Source: Halopelagius fulvigenes
GTDB lineage: Archaea > Halobacteriota > Halobacteria > Halobacteriales > Haloferacaceae
Direction: 5' to 3'
Assembly (NCBI RefSeq): GCF_042662625.1
Contig: NZ_JBHSXH010000015.1
Span: forward strand, 372,001 to 436,000
Length of the DNA stretch: 64,000 bases
The notes under the pieces were generated by a model. The model saw only the letters and a program-made list of their open reading frames with translations. It had not been told where the DNA came from and searched no databases. The position numbers and the translations under genes are program-made. Below are positions 8,487 to 14,072 of this stretch, piece by piece (positions within the stretch are counted from its first letter, which is position 1; every line of letters starts with the position of its first letter).

Positions 8487-9163
8487 GTCTGCGGCTCGAC
8501 GTCGAACGCCTGGTCGAGTTCGTCCTTCTCTTCAGTCGAGAGGGTGAGGTCAAGCCCCGCCTCCAGGGCGTCGGCCTGCCGGTCTTCGGGAGAGTCGAGG
8601 AGCCCGAGGTCTTTTAGCCACTTGCGGTTCTCGTTTGAGAGCGTCTTCTTCGCCGCCAACGCCGGCGCCTTCTTGTATCGGATTTCTTTGACCGTCCCGT
8701 GTTCGTGGGTTTTGATCCTCGTTTCGCGATCGATCATCACCGTCCCCGAATCGAGGTCGTCGGGCTTCTGCGTGCTCCAGTTCTCGACGCGGAGCTCAGT
8801 CACCGCGTTTACCGAGAGTTTGAACAGGCGGAGATCGTGGCCGGTCGGGATGTCGCCGTGCGTCTCAAGGTAGCGCTCGCGGTAGTCCTCATAAATGTCG
8901 TCGGCGATCTGGCGCTGGGGGTCGGTGAACTTCTCCGAGTAGAGGTTCGATTGATCGGCGTACGCACCGTGAGAAACTGAGTTCGTGTTCTCCTCGGGAG
9001 CGCCAGCGCCTTCGCGAGCGCCGCCGGGTGCCGCCCCGCCGTGATACTTGCAGTATCCTTCGCCGAGATGGTCAGTCCCCATCCCGGCCCGTTGACCGCA
9101 GTAGCCACCGTCCTGCGTCGGGTGGTAGTTGCAGTTTCCGTCAACAGGTTCGTCGTTACTCAT
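8483..9163 (-). CDS. Terminase small subunit
   Basis: A 226-residue protein with a Cys/His-rich N-terminus (CNYHPTQDGGYCGQ, GYCKYHGG) that probably binds zinc. It then has the motif HGGAAPGGAREGAGAPEENTN, which is very typical of small terminases with the HGAPxGN-like signature. A helical central region and a charged tail follow. It overlaps TerL by four bases. The small subunit recognises viral DNA and recruits TerL. The HNH cassette lies immediately upstream, and its insertion left this start codon and its leader intact. Confidence 0.8.
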   Translation of the reverse strand: MSNDEPVDGNCNYHPTQDGGYCGQRAGMGTDHLGEGYCKYHGGAAPGGAREGAGAPEENTNSVSHGAYADQSNLYSEKFTDPQRQIADDIYEDYRERYLETHGDIPTGHDLRLFKLSVNAVTELRVENWSTQKPDDLDSGTVMIDRETRIKTHEHGTVKEIRYKKAPALAAKKTLSNENRKWLKDLGLLDSPEDRQADALEAGLDLTLSTEEKDELDQAFDVEPQT

Positions 9164-9224
9164 CGATACCCCTCATGGATTGATTGTTTTCTCAGTGTGT
9201 GTTCGGTCTGTGTTCAGCCGTCGT

Positions 9225-9243
9225 CGTGGTAGAATTCGACGGG
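9225..9243 (-). repeat. Direct repeat copy B flanking the HNH cassette (downstream end)
   Basis: 19 bp that match 10013-10031 at 17 positions. On the minus strand this copy reads in frame as the residues P-V-E-F-Y-H and continues to D-D-G-stop just after it. It looks like the displaced original 3' end of the gene now ending at 10008. It can also form a CCGTCG/CGACGG stem (9218-9223 with 9237-9242). Confidence 0.7.
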
Positions 9244-9247
9244 GGTG

Positions 9248-9883
9248 TTACGCACTCTGGGGGGTGTGGTTGCTACTCTCCAGTTTGTGATGGCACGGTC
9301 GGCAGACGGTGATGAGATTTTGTAATTCATGAGGAGACTCGGCCATATGCGCAGGAGTGCGGTGGTGTACGTGTAACGCCTGCCCGAATCTCTCGTTATG
9401 TTCCTCGTTAGTCATCCGGCAGAGGCGGCATTGATAGAAGTCGCGCTCCTTTGCCACCTCTCTTCGCTCAGGCCACGGTTTGTGGTAATGGATACGCCGA
9501 CCAGAGTTCTCCTCCGCACGCTGCTTGAAGAACTCCCGGCGGCAACCGATTGAACAGAAGTCAAGATCGCACCGTTCAGCGAAAAACTTCTTCTTGTCGA
9601 ACTTCACCGCACAGTTCTCGCAGGTCACTTCTACCCGATCCCACTGGAACCGGTCGTGGCACTCCGGGCTGCAGAAGTTATTCTCGGACCGTTCCAACCG
9701 GCGAGGGGTAACGGTTACCTCGTCTCCACATTCAGCGCATTCAACCGTCTCCCCAGCGATACTCTCACCATGCAGTCGGGCATGGTGAATCTTCATTCCG
9801 TGGCGGTTCTTGAAACCCGATTCTCCGCACGTCGGGTAGACGTGTTCGGTACTACTAAACTCGTCCAGCGTCTTTTGATGCAT
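9248..9883 (-). CDS. Zinc-rich HNH endonuclease
   Basis: A 211-residue protein from ATG 9883, where the resemblance to a real protein begins (MHQKTLDEF). The N-terminus resembles a C2H2 finger (C19, H-x-x-x-x-H at 34-38) but lacks the first expected cysteine. Cys pairs follow at 49/52, 71/75, 88/91 and 110/114. The C-terminal HNH domain has C152/C155, the His pair H173-H174, N189 and C194/C197 followed by two histidines. This architecture fits freestanding homing nucleases and some packaging-linked HNH proteins. Its place beside TerS suits the second role, whereas the flanking repeats and structured leader favour a mobile element. Confidence 0.8.
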   Translation of the reverse strand: MHQKTLDEFSSTEHVYPTCGESGFKNRHGMKIHHARLHGESIAGETVECAECGDEVTVTPRRLERSENNFCSPECHDRFQWDRVEVTCENCAVKFDKKKFFAERCDLDFCSIGCRREFFKQRAEENSGRRIHYHKPWPERREVAKERDFYQCRLCRMTNEEHNERFGQALHVHHRTPAHMAESPHELQNLITVCRPCHHKLESSNHTPQSA

Positions 9884-9903
9884 GCTTCGGTTGCTCCCGA
9901 AGC
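9884..9903 (-). promoter_or_regulatory. Hairpin abutting the HNH start codon, with SD-like bases in it
   Basis: On the minus strand GCTTCGG and CCGAAGC pair perfectly (7 bp, 6-nt loop) and the hairpin ends one base before the ATG at 9883. A purine run GGGAG, ten bases upstream of the ATG, lies in this hairpin. It shares bases with the long stem of the upstream three-way junction, so the two folds exclude each other. Confidence 0.5.
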
Positions 9904-10005
9904 GCGGTCGGTGTCTCAAGCACCGGCCGTTTTCCTGAAACGGCGATACCGCGCTTCTTGGCAACCTCTACATCCCGAACGCACTTAGTAGTGGCCCCAC
10001 CGGAA
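9889..10005 (-). ncRNA. Candidate structured RNA upstream of the HNH ORF
   Basis: Reading the minus strand, a 10-bp perfect stem pairs 9957-9948 with 9908-9899. It encloses two adjacent hairpins: 9944-9926 (GCCGTTT/AAACGGC, 5-nt loop) and 9925-9909 (CGGTG/CACCG, 7-nt loop), forming a three-way junction. Outside it GGTTGC (9966-9961) pairs with GCAACC (9894-9889). Further 5', TTCCG (10005-10001) can pair with CGGGA (9977-9973) around a small CACT/AGTG hairpin. So many exact pairings in about 115 nt is unlikely to be chance. It may be a homing-element ribozyme or guide-like RNA, or a translational control leader; no known class is recognised. Confidence 0.5.
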
Positions 10006-10007
10006 TG

Positions 10008-10226
10008 TCACCCGTGGTAGAAATCCACGGGTAAATACCAACTCACAATCCGATCGTAGCCGATGCGGAGGTCGGTCTGGTTGTTCGACAGCGTCAGTAC
10101 TTCGTCGTCGTCGTGGAACGTCGCCGTCCCGAGGCGGATCTCGACTTCGGCGTCCTCCTCTTCGACAGTCGCGTGTACTTCTCCGTGCGCTTCAACGTCG
10201 GCCTTGAGTAGGTCTATCTGGCTCAT
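10008..10226 (-). CDS. Hypothetical viral protein (72 aa), target of the HNH cassette
   Basis: A 72-residue, acidic, beta-rich protein (HATVEEEDAEVEIRLGTATFHDDDEVLTL) ending Y-L-P-V-D-F-Y-H-G. A second copy of the last codons, ending P-V-E-F-Y-H-D-D-G-stop, lies beyond the HNH gene at about 9215-9243. The ancestral protein probably was 74 residues, and its tail has been replaced by the inserted element. The gene lies between the RHH-like gene and the packaging module. Function is unknown. Confidence 0.65.
   Translation of the reverse strand: MSQIDLLKADVEAHGEVHATVEEEDAEVEIRLGTATFHDDDEVLTLSNNQTDLRIGYDRIVSWYLPVDFYHG
10011..10031 (-). terminator. Hairpin at the end of the 10008 gene (repeat copy A)
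   Basis: CCCGTGG and CCACGGG pair perfectly around a 7-nt loop, overlapping the last codons and the direct repeat 10013-10031. No T-tract follows on the minus strand, so it is not a classical intrinsic terminator. It may be an RNA processing or element-boundary structure. Confidence 0.35.
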
Positions 10227-10253
10227 TGGTATGGAAAGGGTGAATGCAGTCGT

Positions 10254-10475
10254 TCAGCGTCGCGTCATGCGGTCTTCGATCTCGTCGGCGATTTCGCGTT
10301 TGAGCATCCCGACGTCGTCAGCAGTGAGTGCATTCGTTCGTTCAGGCTCCCGTGGCACGTTTTCCCCGTCGGCGAGTGCTTCGAGGTACTCCGTCCAGGA
10401 CACGCCGTCGGGCTTGTCCGCCGAAAGGCGCTCGAACAGCGGGTCATCGATGGAGATCGTCGTCCGGTCAGTCAT
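10254..10475 (-). CDS. Ribbon-helix-helix-like / antitoxin-like small protein
   Basis: A 73-residue protein starting MTDRTTISIDDPLFERLSAD. It has a short beta-strand followed by helices with the phrase VSWTEYLEAL, the layout of CopG/RHH-type DNA-binding proteins that bind DNA with a paired N-terminal strand. A charged C-terminal helix (MLKREIADEIEDRMTRR) could carry a partner-binding role, as in antitoxins. No toxin gene is recognisable beside it. It overlaps the upstream membrane-protein gene by four bases. Confidence 0.6.
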   Translation of the reverse strand: MTDRTTISIDDPLFERLSADKPDGVSWTEYLEALADGENVPREPERTNALTADDVGMLKREIADEIEDRMTRR

Positions 10476-10705
10476 CGGACCTCCTTAGTCCGCTCATAGT
10501 AGTCGTCGGCGGTGGCAAGTTCCTCCTCGCAGGCGAGGAGCGAAATGACGAGGGAGGGGGCGGCGAGGGCGACGAGGAACGTGTCGCCCAGGGCGGCGAA
10601 CAAGAGCATGAGTCCCGCGTTGACGTAAACGGACCAGAAGGTGAGGGTTGATAGCCCCAACTCGTTGAACCTGCGGACTTTGGTGAGGGTGTCGCGTTCA
10701 GTCAT
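10472..10705 (-). CDS. Small membrane protein (77 aa)
   Basis: Starts at ATG 10705 with MTERDT, the same six residues as the next upstream gene. Two hydrophobic segments (about residues 18-38 and 40-58) give a predicted hairpin membrane topology, with a charged C-terminal tail (EEELATADDYYERTKEVR). It belongs to the run of small membrane proteins at 10.5-13.6 kb. Holin-like or superinfection-exclusion functions are plausible but unproven. Confidence 0.6.
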   Translation of the reverse strand: MTERDTLTKVRRFNELGLSTLTFWSVYVNAGLMLLFAALGDTFLVALAAPSLVISLLACEEELATADDYYERTKEVR

Positions 10706-10709
10706 CTGG

Positions 10710-10925
10710 TTACTCCGTGTCCGTGCCGATGCCGAGGCGGACGAATAGCGGGTCGTGGGTCGTGAGATACCACTTAACGACGCGGTCAACTCGTGTGGTG
10801 ACGAAGAGCGCCATCGCCACGACGTAGAGGGCCGTTTCCGTGCCGTCGGACGCGAGTGCCATGAGGAGGATGCCGAGGGCGACGTGATCCAACGGGGGCG
10901 AGGAGAAGGTGTCGCGTTCAGTCAT
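10710..10925 (-). CDS. Small membrane protein (71 aa)
   Basis: 71 residues with two hydrophobic stretches (VALGILLMALAS and TALYVVAMALFVTT) and a C-terminal amphipathic region. Its N-terminus MTERDT and the surrounding 17 bases are shared with the next gene downstream, suggesting a local duplication of the translation-start region. It overlaps the upstream membrane gene by 8 bases, indicating coupled translation. Confidence 0.55.
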   Translation of the reverse strand: MTERDTFSSPPLDHVALGILLMALASDGTETALYVVAMALFVTTRVDRVVKWYLTTHDPLFVRLGIGTDTE

Positions 10926-11106
10926 CGCGAGGGACCCCCACCATCCCCTGTCCGAGAAAGAGTACGAGAAGCGCCTGCGCTACTGCGACGCCGTCAAGCG
11001 CCAACCACCCGAGCCACCCGATAGCGACGAGGATGAGAAACCACCCAGCGGCACGGATGAGCAGGACACCAAGGGTCGCGAGTGCGACCTTGTAGTAGTC
11101 TTTCAT
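10918..11106 (-). CDS. Small membrane protein (62 aa)
   Basis: 62 residues, beginning MKDYYKVALATLGVLLIRAAG, with two long hydrophobic helices separated by a short turn and a short polar tail. A basic N-terminus and two membrane helices are typical of viral small membrane proteins (holin-like). It starts three bases after the stop of the zinc-ribbon gene 11110-11271. Confidence 0.55.
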   Translation of the reverse strand: MKDYYKVALATLGVLLIRAAGWFLILVAIGWLGWLALDGVAVAQALLVLFLGQGMVGVPRDD

Positions 11107-11109
11107 GGG

Positions 11110-11271
11110 TCACAGATCCCCGAGCGTCGGTGTCCGAACCTCTGCGCCGCACCCGACGTGCCATCGGTGGGCGTACTGGCGACGGGTCTCGGTTCGGGGG
11201 ACGGACGTCTCGCACTCCGGGCAGTACAGCCGGAGGTACGGGGAGCTATCGGGATCGTTGGTAGTCGACAT
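11110..11271 (-). CDS. Zinc-ribbon microprotein (53 aa)
   Basis: A 53-residue protein read from ATG 11271. It contains CPEC (residues 17-20) and a second ligand pair made of H38 and C41, with basic residues between them (TRRQYAHRW). This indicates a small single zinc-binding module. Proteins of this kind are very common in haloviruses, where they are thought to act in nucleic-acid or protein binding. Confidence 0.55.
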   Translation of the reverse strand: MSTTNDPDSSPYLRLYCPECETSVPRTETRRQYAHRWHVGCGAEVRTPTLGDL

Positions 11272-11300
11272 GAGGGAGTCCTCGAAGGGTGGTCAGGTCG

Positions 11301-11654
11301 TCACTCGGCGTACTCGGCGGCGAGCGTCTCGGGATCGAGTTCGATGACGACCATATGCTGACGGAGGAGGCGAATCTCCTCGCGGGCTTCCGCGGACATC
11401 GTCGGGAAGATGACGACCGGGACGTACCGCGGGGAGTGGCTCGCGTACAGTCTCGCCTGTCCGACGCCGCCGATCACGTCGTCGGCCGTGTTCTCTACCT
11501 CGATCGCGAAGACTGCGCCGAGTGGCGAGACGACCAACCAGTCGGGGATACGGCCGGTGTGGAGACGCGGCTCGTCTCGGATAGCGTCAGAGGGGAATCG
11601 GTCGTGGAGCCATGCGCCGACAAGGTCGTGAAACTCGGTTTCTGGGATCGTCAT
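11301..11654 (-). CDS. PD-(D/E)XK nuclease-like protein
   Basis: A 117-residue protein. It has RIPDWLVVSPLGAVFAIEVEN, followed by a helix GVGQARLYA and a strand YVPVVIFPT. The order of an acidic P-D motif, a strand ending in E-x-E and a helix with a conserved Gln matches the core of PD-(D/E)XK nucleases such as the Hjc/restriction-endonuclease fold. The usual Lys of ExK is replaced by Asn in this copy, so activity is uncertain. A role in viral DNA processing or in attack on competing DNA is inferred. Confidence 0.55.
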   Translation of the reverse strand: MTIPETEFHDLVGAWLHDRFPSDAIRDEPRLHTGRIPDWLVVSPLGAVFAIEVENTADDVIGGVGQARLYASHSPRYVPVVIFPTMSAEAREEIRLLRQHMVVIELDPETLAAEYAE

Positions 11655-11684
11655 TGGTCTGATGTATGAAAAAGTGCGTCTGCG

Positions 11685-11855
11685 TTACCGGCGCGTGTCC
11701 GTCCGCCCCGGCCAACACTGCCCGCAGGGAAACGCGCCCTTGGCGCGGGCTTCCGCGGGCATCGTCTCGATCATGCCCGCAGTCGTCGCGAGCTTCGTCG
11801 GATCGTGATAGATGAGCCAGTTGTCGGTGACAACGGGCTCGGGTGGGGTCATCAT
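11685..11855 (-). CDS. Small hypothetical protein (57 aa)
   Basis: A short protein with start at ATG 11855 or the adjacent ATG 11852, overlapping the stop of the preceding gene. It contains CGQC near the C-terminus (FPCGQCWPGR) and an IETMPAEARAKG helix. It may be half of a zinc-binding site. Function is unknown. The overlap with the upstream gene supports that it is translated. Confidence 0.45.
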   Translation of the reverse strand: MMTPPEPVVTDNWLIYHDPTKLATTAGMIETMPAEARAKGAFPCGQCWPGRTDTRR

Positions 11856-12319
11856 CTCCGGTCGTACTCGATTCCCTCCTCGTCGAGGATCGATTCGAGG
11901 CGTCTGGTTCCGCGTTCGACGTCCATGTACTCCTCGGAGAGATGCTCGTCGGGGTGTTCCGTCGGTTCGGGTTCCCAATGCGCCAGCACTTCGAGGCCGT
12001 CGGGGTGGTCGAACGCTCGGATGTGGTTCTGCCACTCTTCGATTTCGGGCGGGCCGATCTCGGGGCGGAACTCTGTCCGCCGGAGGTTCTGGATTTCGCC
12101 CTTGTAGTAGACGGAGAGCTCCCAGTTCGGGCCGAACGAGCGCCGGCCTAACACGTACCGGAGCGCCCGCTCGGGTGGGATGTTGCCTTCGTCGAGGCCG
12201 TAGACGATGAGTCGCGGGACGTCATCGGGTTTCTCAACGGTGTGCTGGGCGACGCGGTAGGCAGCGATGCCGGCCCGGACGAGATGCCACGGGACGCGTT
12301 CGATGTACCCGAACGACAT
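11852..12319 (-). CDS. Hypothetical viral protein (155 aa)
   Basis: A 155-residue acidic protein without cysteines or membrane segments. It has a mixed alpha/beta first half (WHLVRAGIAAYRVAQHTVEK, VPRLIVYGLDEG) and a Glu-rich C-terminus. The start is one base after the stop of the HhH/zinc-finger membrane protein, so both are probably made from the same message. I do not recognise the family. Confidence 0.6.
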   Translation of the reverse strand: MSFGYIERVPWHLVRAGIAAYRVAQHTVEKPDDVPRLIVYGLDEGNIPPERALRYVLGRRSFGPNWELSVYYKGEIQNLRRTEFRPEIGPPEIEEWQNHIRAFDHPDGLEVLAHWEPEPTEHPDEHLSEEYMDVERGTRRLESILDEEGIEYDRR

Positions 12320-13138
12320 TTAGTGCGCGCCGGAGGCGTGGCCTTCTCCGACCATGTGCGACAGCGCGTCGGATACCATCTTGAACTGCTCGCTATACGG
12401 GACGGTGACGAGCGAATACCCGAAGAGCGTCCCGGCGATCACCAGGACGAACGCTGTCGAATCGAGCCACTCCTTCGGGATGGGTGTCGAGTTCGGTTGT
12501 GCGATGATTCGGAGGGTCGCGTACACGACGCTCGGCCCCCCGACAACCTTCAGCATCGCGTTCGGGTCGTGCGCGAGGGTATGGCCGAGGATGGTGCCGA
12601 ACGCGGCCGCCAGGAACCACGCGATGAGCGCGCTCCGCCGCACCTCGATCCTGCCATCGCCATCCTTGTCTCGCGGGAGACGCTTCCGGAGGTGTTTCGT
12701 GACGCGACCGAGGCGTGCGCGGATGTTCGAGTTCGACGCCGACGTGACGGTGTCGTGTCCGGTCGACGTGAACTCGCCGGCGGCGGCGACGTCGGCCGCC
12801 GACTTTCCGTCGGACGTGTCGGGGTGCGTTTTCTTGTGCTCCTTGTACTCGGCTTTCTCGTCCGAACTGAACGTTTCCCCGCAGTAGTCGCACTCGTAGG
12901 CGGGTAGGCCACCCGAGTCGGGGGTGTCCGTATCGCTCGACTCGGCGGGTGTGTTCTCGACGATCGTCTGGGCGGCGTGGGTGGAGATTCCCTCGACGCG
13001 GGCGAGGTCGTCGACCATCGCGGTTTGGATGTCGGCGATGGTCTCGTAGCCGGCCGCGCGCAGTCGAGCCGCTCGTTTCGTGCCGATGCCGTTGATAGTC
13101 GTGAGGTCGTCGCTGGTGGTGTCGTTAGAGTTTGTCAT
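12320..13138 (-). CDS. HhH + C2H2-like zinc finger + membrane domain fusion
   Basis: 272 residues with three parts. Residues 10-65 are helix-hairpin-helix repeats (INGIGTKRAARLRAAG and VEGISTHAAQTIVEN), usually non-specific DNA binding. Residues 80-105 are a C2H2 finger (YECDYCGETFSSDEKAEYKEHKKTH). The C-terminal 110 residues contain three or so hydrophobic helices (ALIAWFLAAAFGTILG, AFVLVIAGTLFGYSLV). The protein could tether DNA to the membrane. It overlaps the upstream 3-TM protein gene by 14 bases. The combination is unusual and its role is unknown. Confidence 0.7.
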   Translation of the reverse strand: MTNSNDTTSDDLTTINGIGTKRAARLRAAGYETIADIQTAMVDDLARVEGISTHAAQTIVENTPAESSDTDTPDSGGLPAYECDYCGETFSSDEKAEYKEHKKTHPDTSDGKSAADVAAAGEFTSTGHDTVTSASNSNIRARLGRVTKHLRKRLPRDKDGDGRIEVRRSALIAWFLAAAFGTILGHTLAHDPNAMLKVVGGPSVVYATLRIIAQPNSTPIPKEWLDSTAFVLVIAGTLFGYSLVTVPYSEQFKMVSDALSHMVGEGHASGAH

Positions 13139-13430
13139 GGGGAATATCTTCGGCGTAGTGGTCGACGATGCGGGTGAATCCGGCGGACATGACGATGAGG
13201 ACGAGGCCGAGCGAGAACACCACGGCCGACGCGCTCCAGAACGGTGACGCGATCAGTAGGCGGGCGAAGATGCCCATGAACGCCAGTCCGAGCAGGAAGT
13301 ACAGTGCTTGAAAGACGAACGGGTATCGACGATCTGTCATCCGCAACCACAGGCCGGCGACCAGGAGGCCGAAGCCGACGAAGAGGCCGAATTGGTGTGC
13401 GAGGACGCTTTCCGATGGGGGAGCAATCAT
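13125..13430 (-). CDS. Small membrane protein with three transmembrane helices
   Basis: 101 residues with hydrophobic segments near residues 14-30, 38-60 and 66-86 (for example FGLFVGFGLLVAGLWL). It has a short polar C-terminus ending HDKL. It is located between a 55-residue membrane protein and the HhH/zinc/membrane fusion, so it may form a membrane complex with them. A holin-like role is possible. Confidence 0.6.
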   Translation of the reverse strand: MIAPPSESVLAHQFGLFVGFGLLVAGLWLRMTDRRYPFVFQALYFLLGLAFMGIFARLLIASPFWSASAVVFSLGLVLIVMSAGFTRIVDHYAEDIPHDKL

Positions 13431-13431
13431 C

Positions 13432-13599
13432 TTACTTTGAACCTCCGTTGAGGATCACGTCGACGCCCCAGCCCGCGCCGAGGATCGTGAGAAGCCCGAC
13501 GACGGTCCAGTACTGCGGCGGGGTGCCGGTGACCGATATGTAAATGATCGCGAGACCGGCGACTGTGCCGACGTAGAATTTGATGCTGTCTCTGTTCAT
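13432..13599 (-). CDS. Small membrane protein (55 aa), holin-like
   Basis: Starts at ATG 13599 (MNRDSIKFYVG); the longer frame upstream reads through the end of the non-coding region and is not protein-like. Two hydrophobic helices (about 6-24 and 31-47) with a short basic tail. It is the first gene after the tRNA-like, non-coding stretch. The size and topology fit a small holin or pinholin, but this is only inference. Confidence 0.5.
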   Translation of the reverse strand: MNRDSIKFYVGTVAGLAIIYISVTGTPPQYWTVVGLLTILGAGWGVDVILNGGSK

Positions 13600-13692
13600 T
13601 AGACATGATTCTTGTAGTACACGCCGCCGGGAGTGGCGGGGCTGCACGAGAGGGCTACGAGGAGGGTAGTTTCGGAACAGTACAAGTGAAAA

Positions 13693-13793
13693 GACGCCGG
13701 CGGGGAATCGAACCCCAGCACATGGATGGCCACCGTCGCCGGCTTTAGATCACCGACGCGATAGGTGGCTCCATGCCGCGACCAGCGGGCGTC
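13693..13793 (-). tRNA. tRNA-like element (degenerate or unusual tRNA)
   Basis: The minus strand carries a perfect T-loop consensus GGTTCGATTCC inside a GGGG/CCCC stem and ends CCGGCGTC. This pairs with GACGCCCG about 100 nt upstream, with one C-C mismatch. Between them a GCCACC/GGTGGC stem encloses an inner CGTCGG/CCGGCG hairpin, as in an intron-containing anticodon arm. A normal D-arm is not seen and the length of about 100 nt is too great for a standard tRNA. It could be an intron-containing viral tRNA, a decaying tRNA or a tRNA mimic. Amino-acid identity cannot be assigned safely. Confidence 0.35.
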
Positions 13794-14072
13794 AGCTGCG
13801 GACGCACGGGCTTTGTTGGAACTATTGGACTGGAATCGTACGGAGTCGAATGACAGACGCACCGCGCGATAGCGGGACGAGGGCCGACGTAGTGAAGATG
13901 AGTACGCCGATCTGCGGTCCCGAGGAACGTAGTTCCCCTACGAAGAATTGATCATGTCCGCCGGTTGGCGAATGTGCGCCCGCTCGTGTGGCTCTGCGTC
14001 CTATCGCCGTCGGTCTCGCGGCTCTCGCCGGTCATCGGGTCATCTAGGACAGGTTAGCAAGTAGTTCGCTGG
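13794..14072. other. Non-coding stretch between tRNA-like element and AT-rich gene
   Basis: Together with the tRNA-like element, 13600-14072 carries no credible gene. The only clear structure is a short perfect hairpin GGAAC-gta-GTTCC at 13924-13936. Composition shifts from GC-rich to AT-rich near 14050, marking the edge of the cargo gene. Confidence 0.5.

Larger units (their letters stand above)
9244..10031 (-). mobile_element. Putative homing-type HNH endonuclease cassette with structured RNA
   Basis: About 790 bp between two near-identical 19-bp repeats (9225-9243 and 10013-10031). On the minus strand it contains, in order, the replaced C-terminal codons of the 10008-10226 gene, a GC-rich foldable stretch (9889-10005) and the HNH ORF (9248-9883). 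The upstream repeat encodes P-V-D-F-Y-H-G-stop and the downstream repeat P-V-E-F-Y-H-D-D-G-stop. This suggests that the element inserted at the last codons of a target gene and restored its end. No transposase or terminal inverted repeats are seen. A group I intron is possible but its conserved core is not recognisable. Confidence 0.55.

Noticed and set aside
9248..9883. Possibility that the HNH protein is an IscB/TnpB-type RNA-guided nuclease
   Set aside because: At 211 residues it lacks any RuvC-like motifs and is dominated by zinc knuckles, so it cannot be assigned to IscB or TnpB.
9184..10031. Possibility that the HNH cassette is a group I intron
   Set aside because: No recognisable P3-P7 catalytic core could be found in the short non-coding parts (about 125 and 85 nt), and the repeats at both ends are not typical of precise introns; kept only as an alternative.
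13599..13862. Minus-strand frame of 87 codons over the tRNA-like element
   Set aside because: No protein-like composition and it covers the structured tRNA-like region; treated as non-coding.
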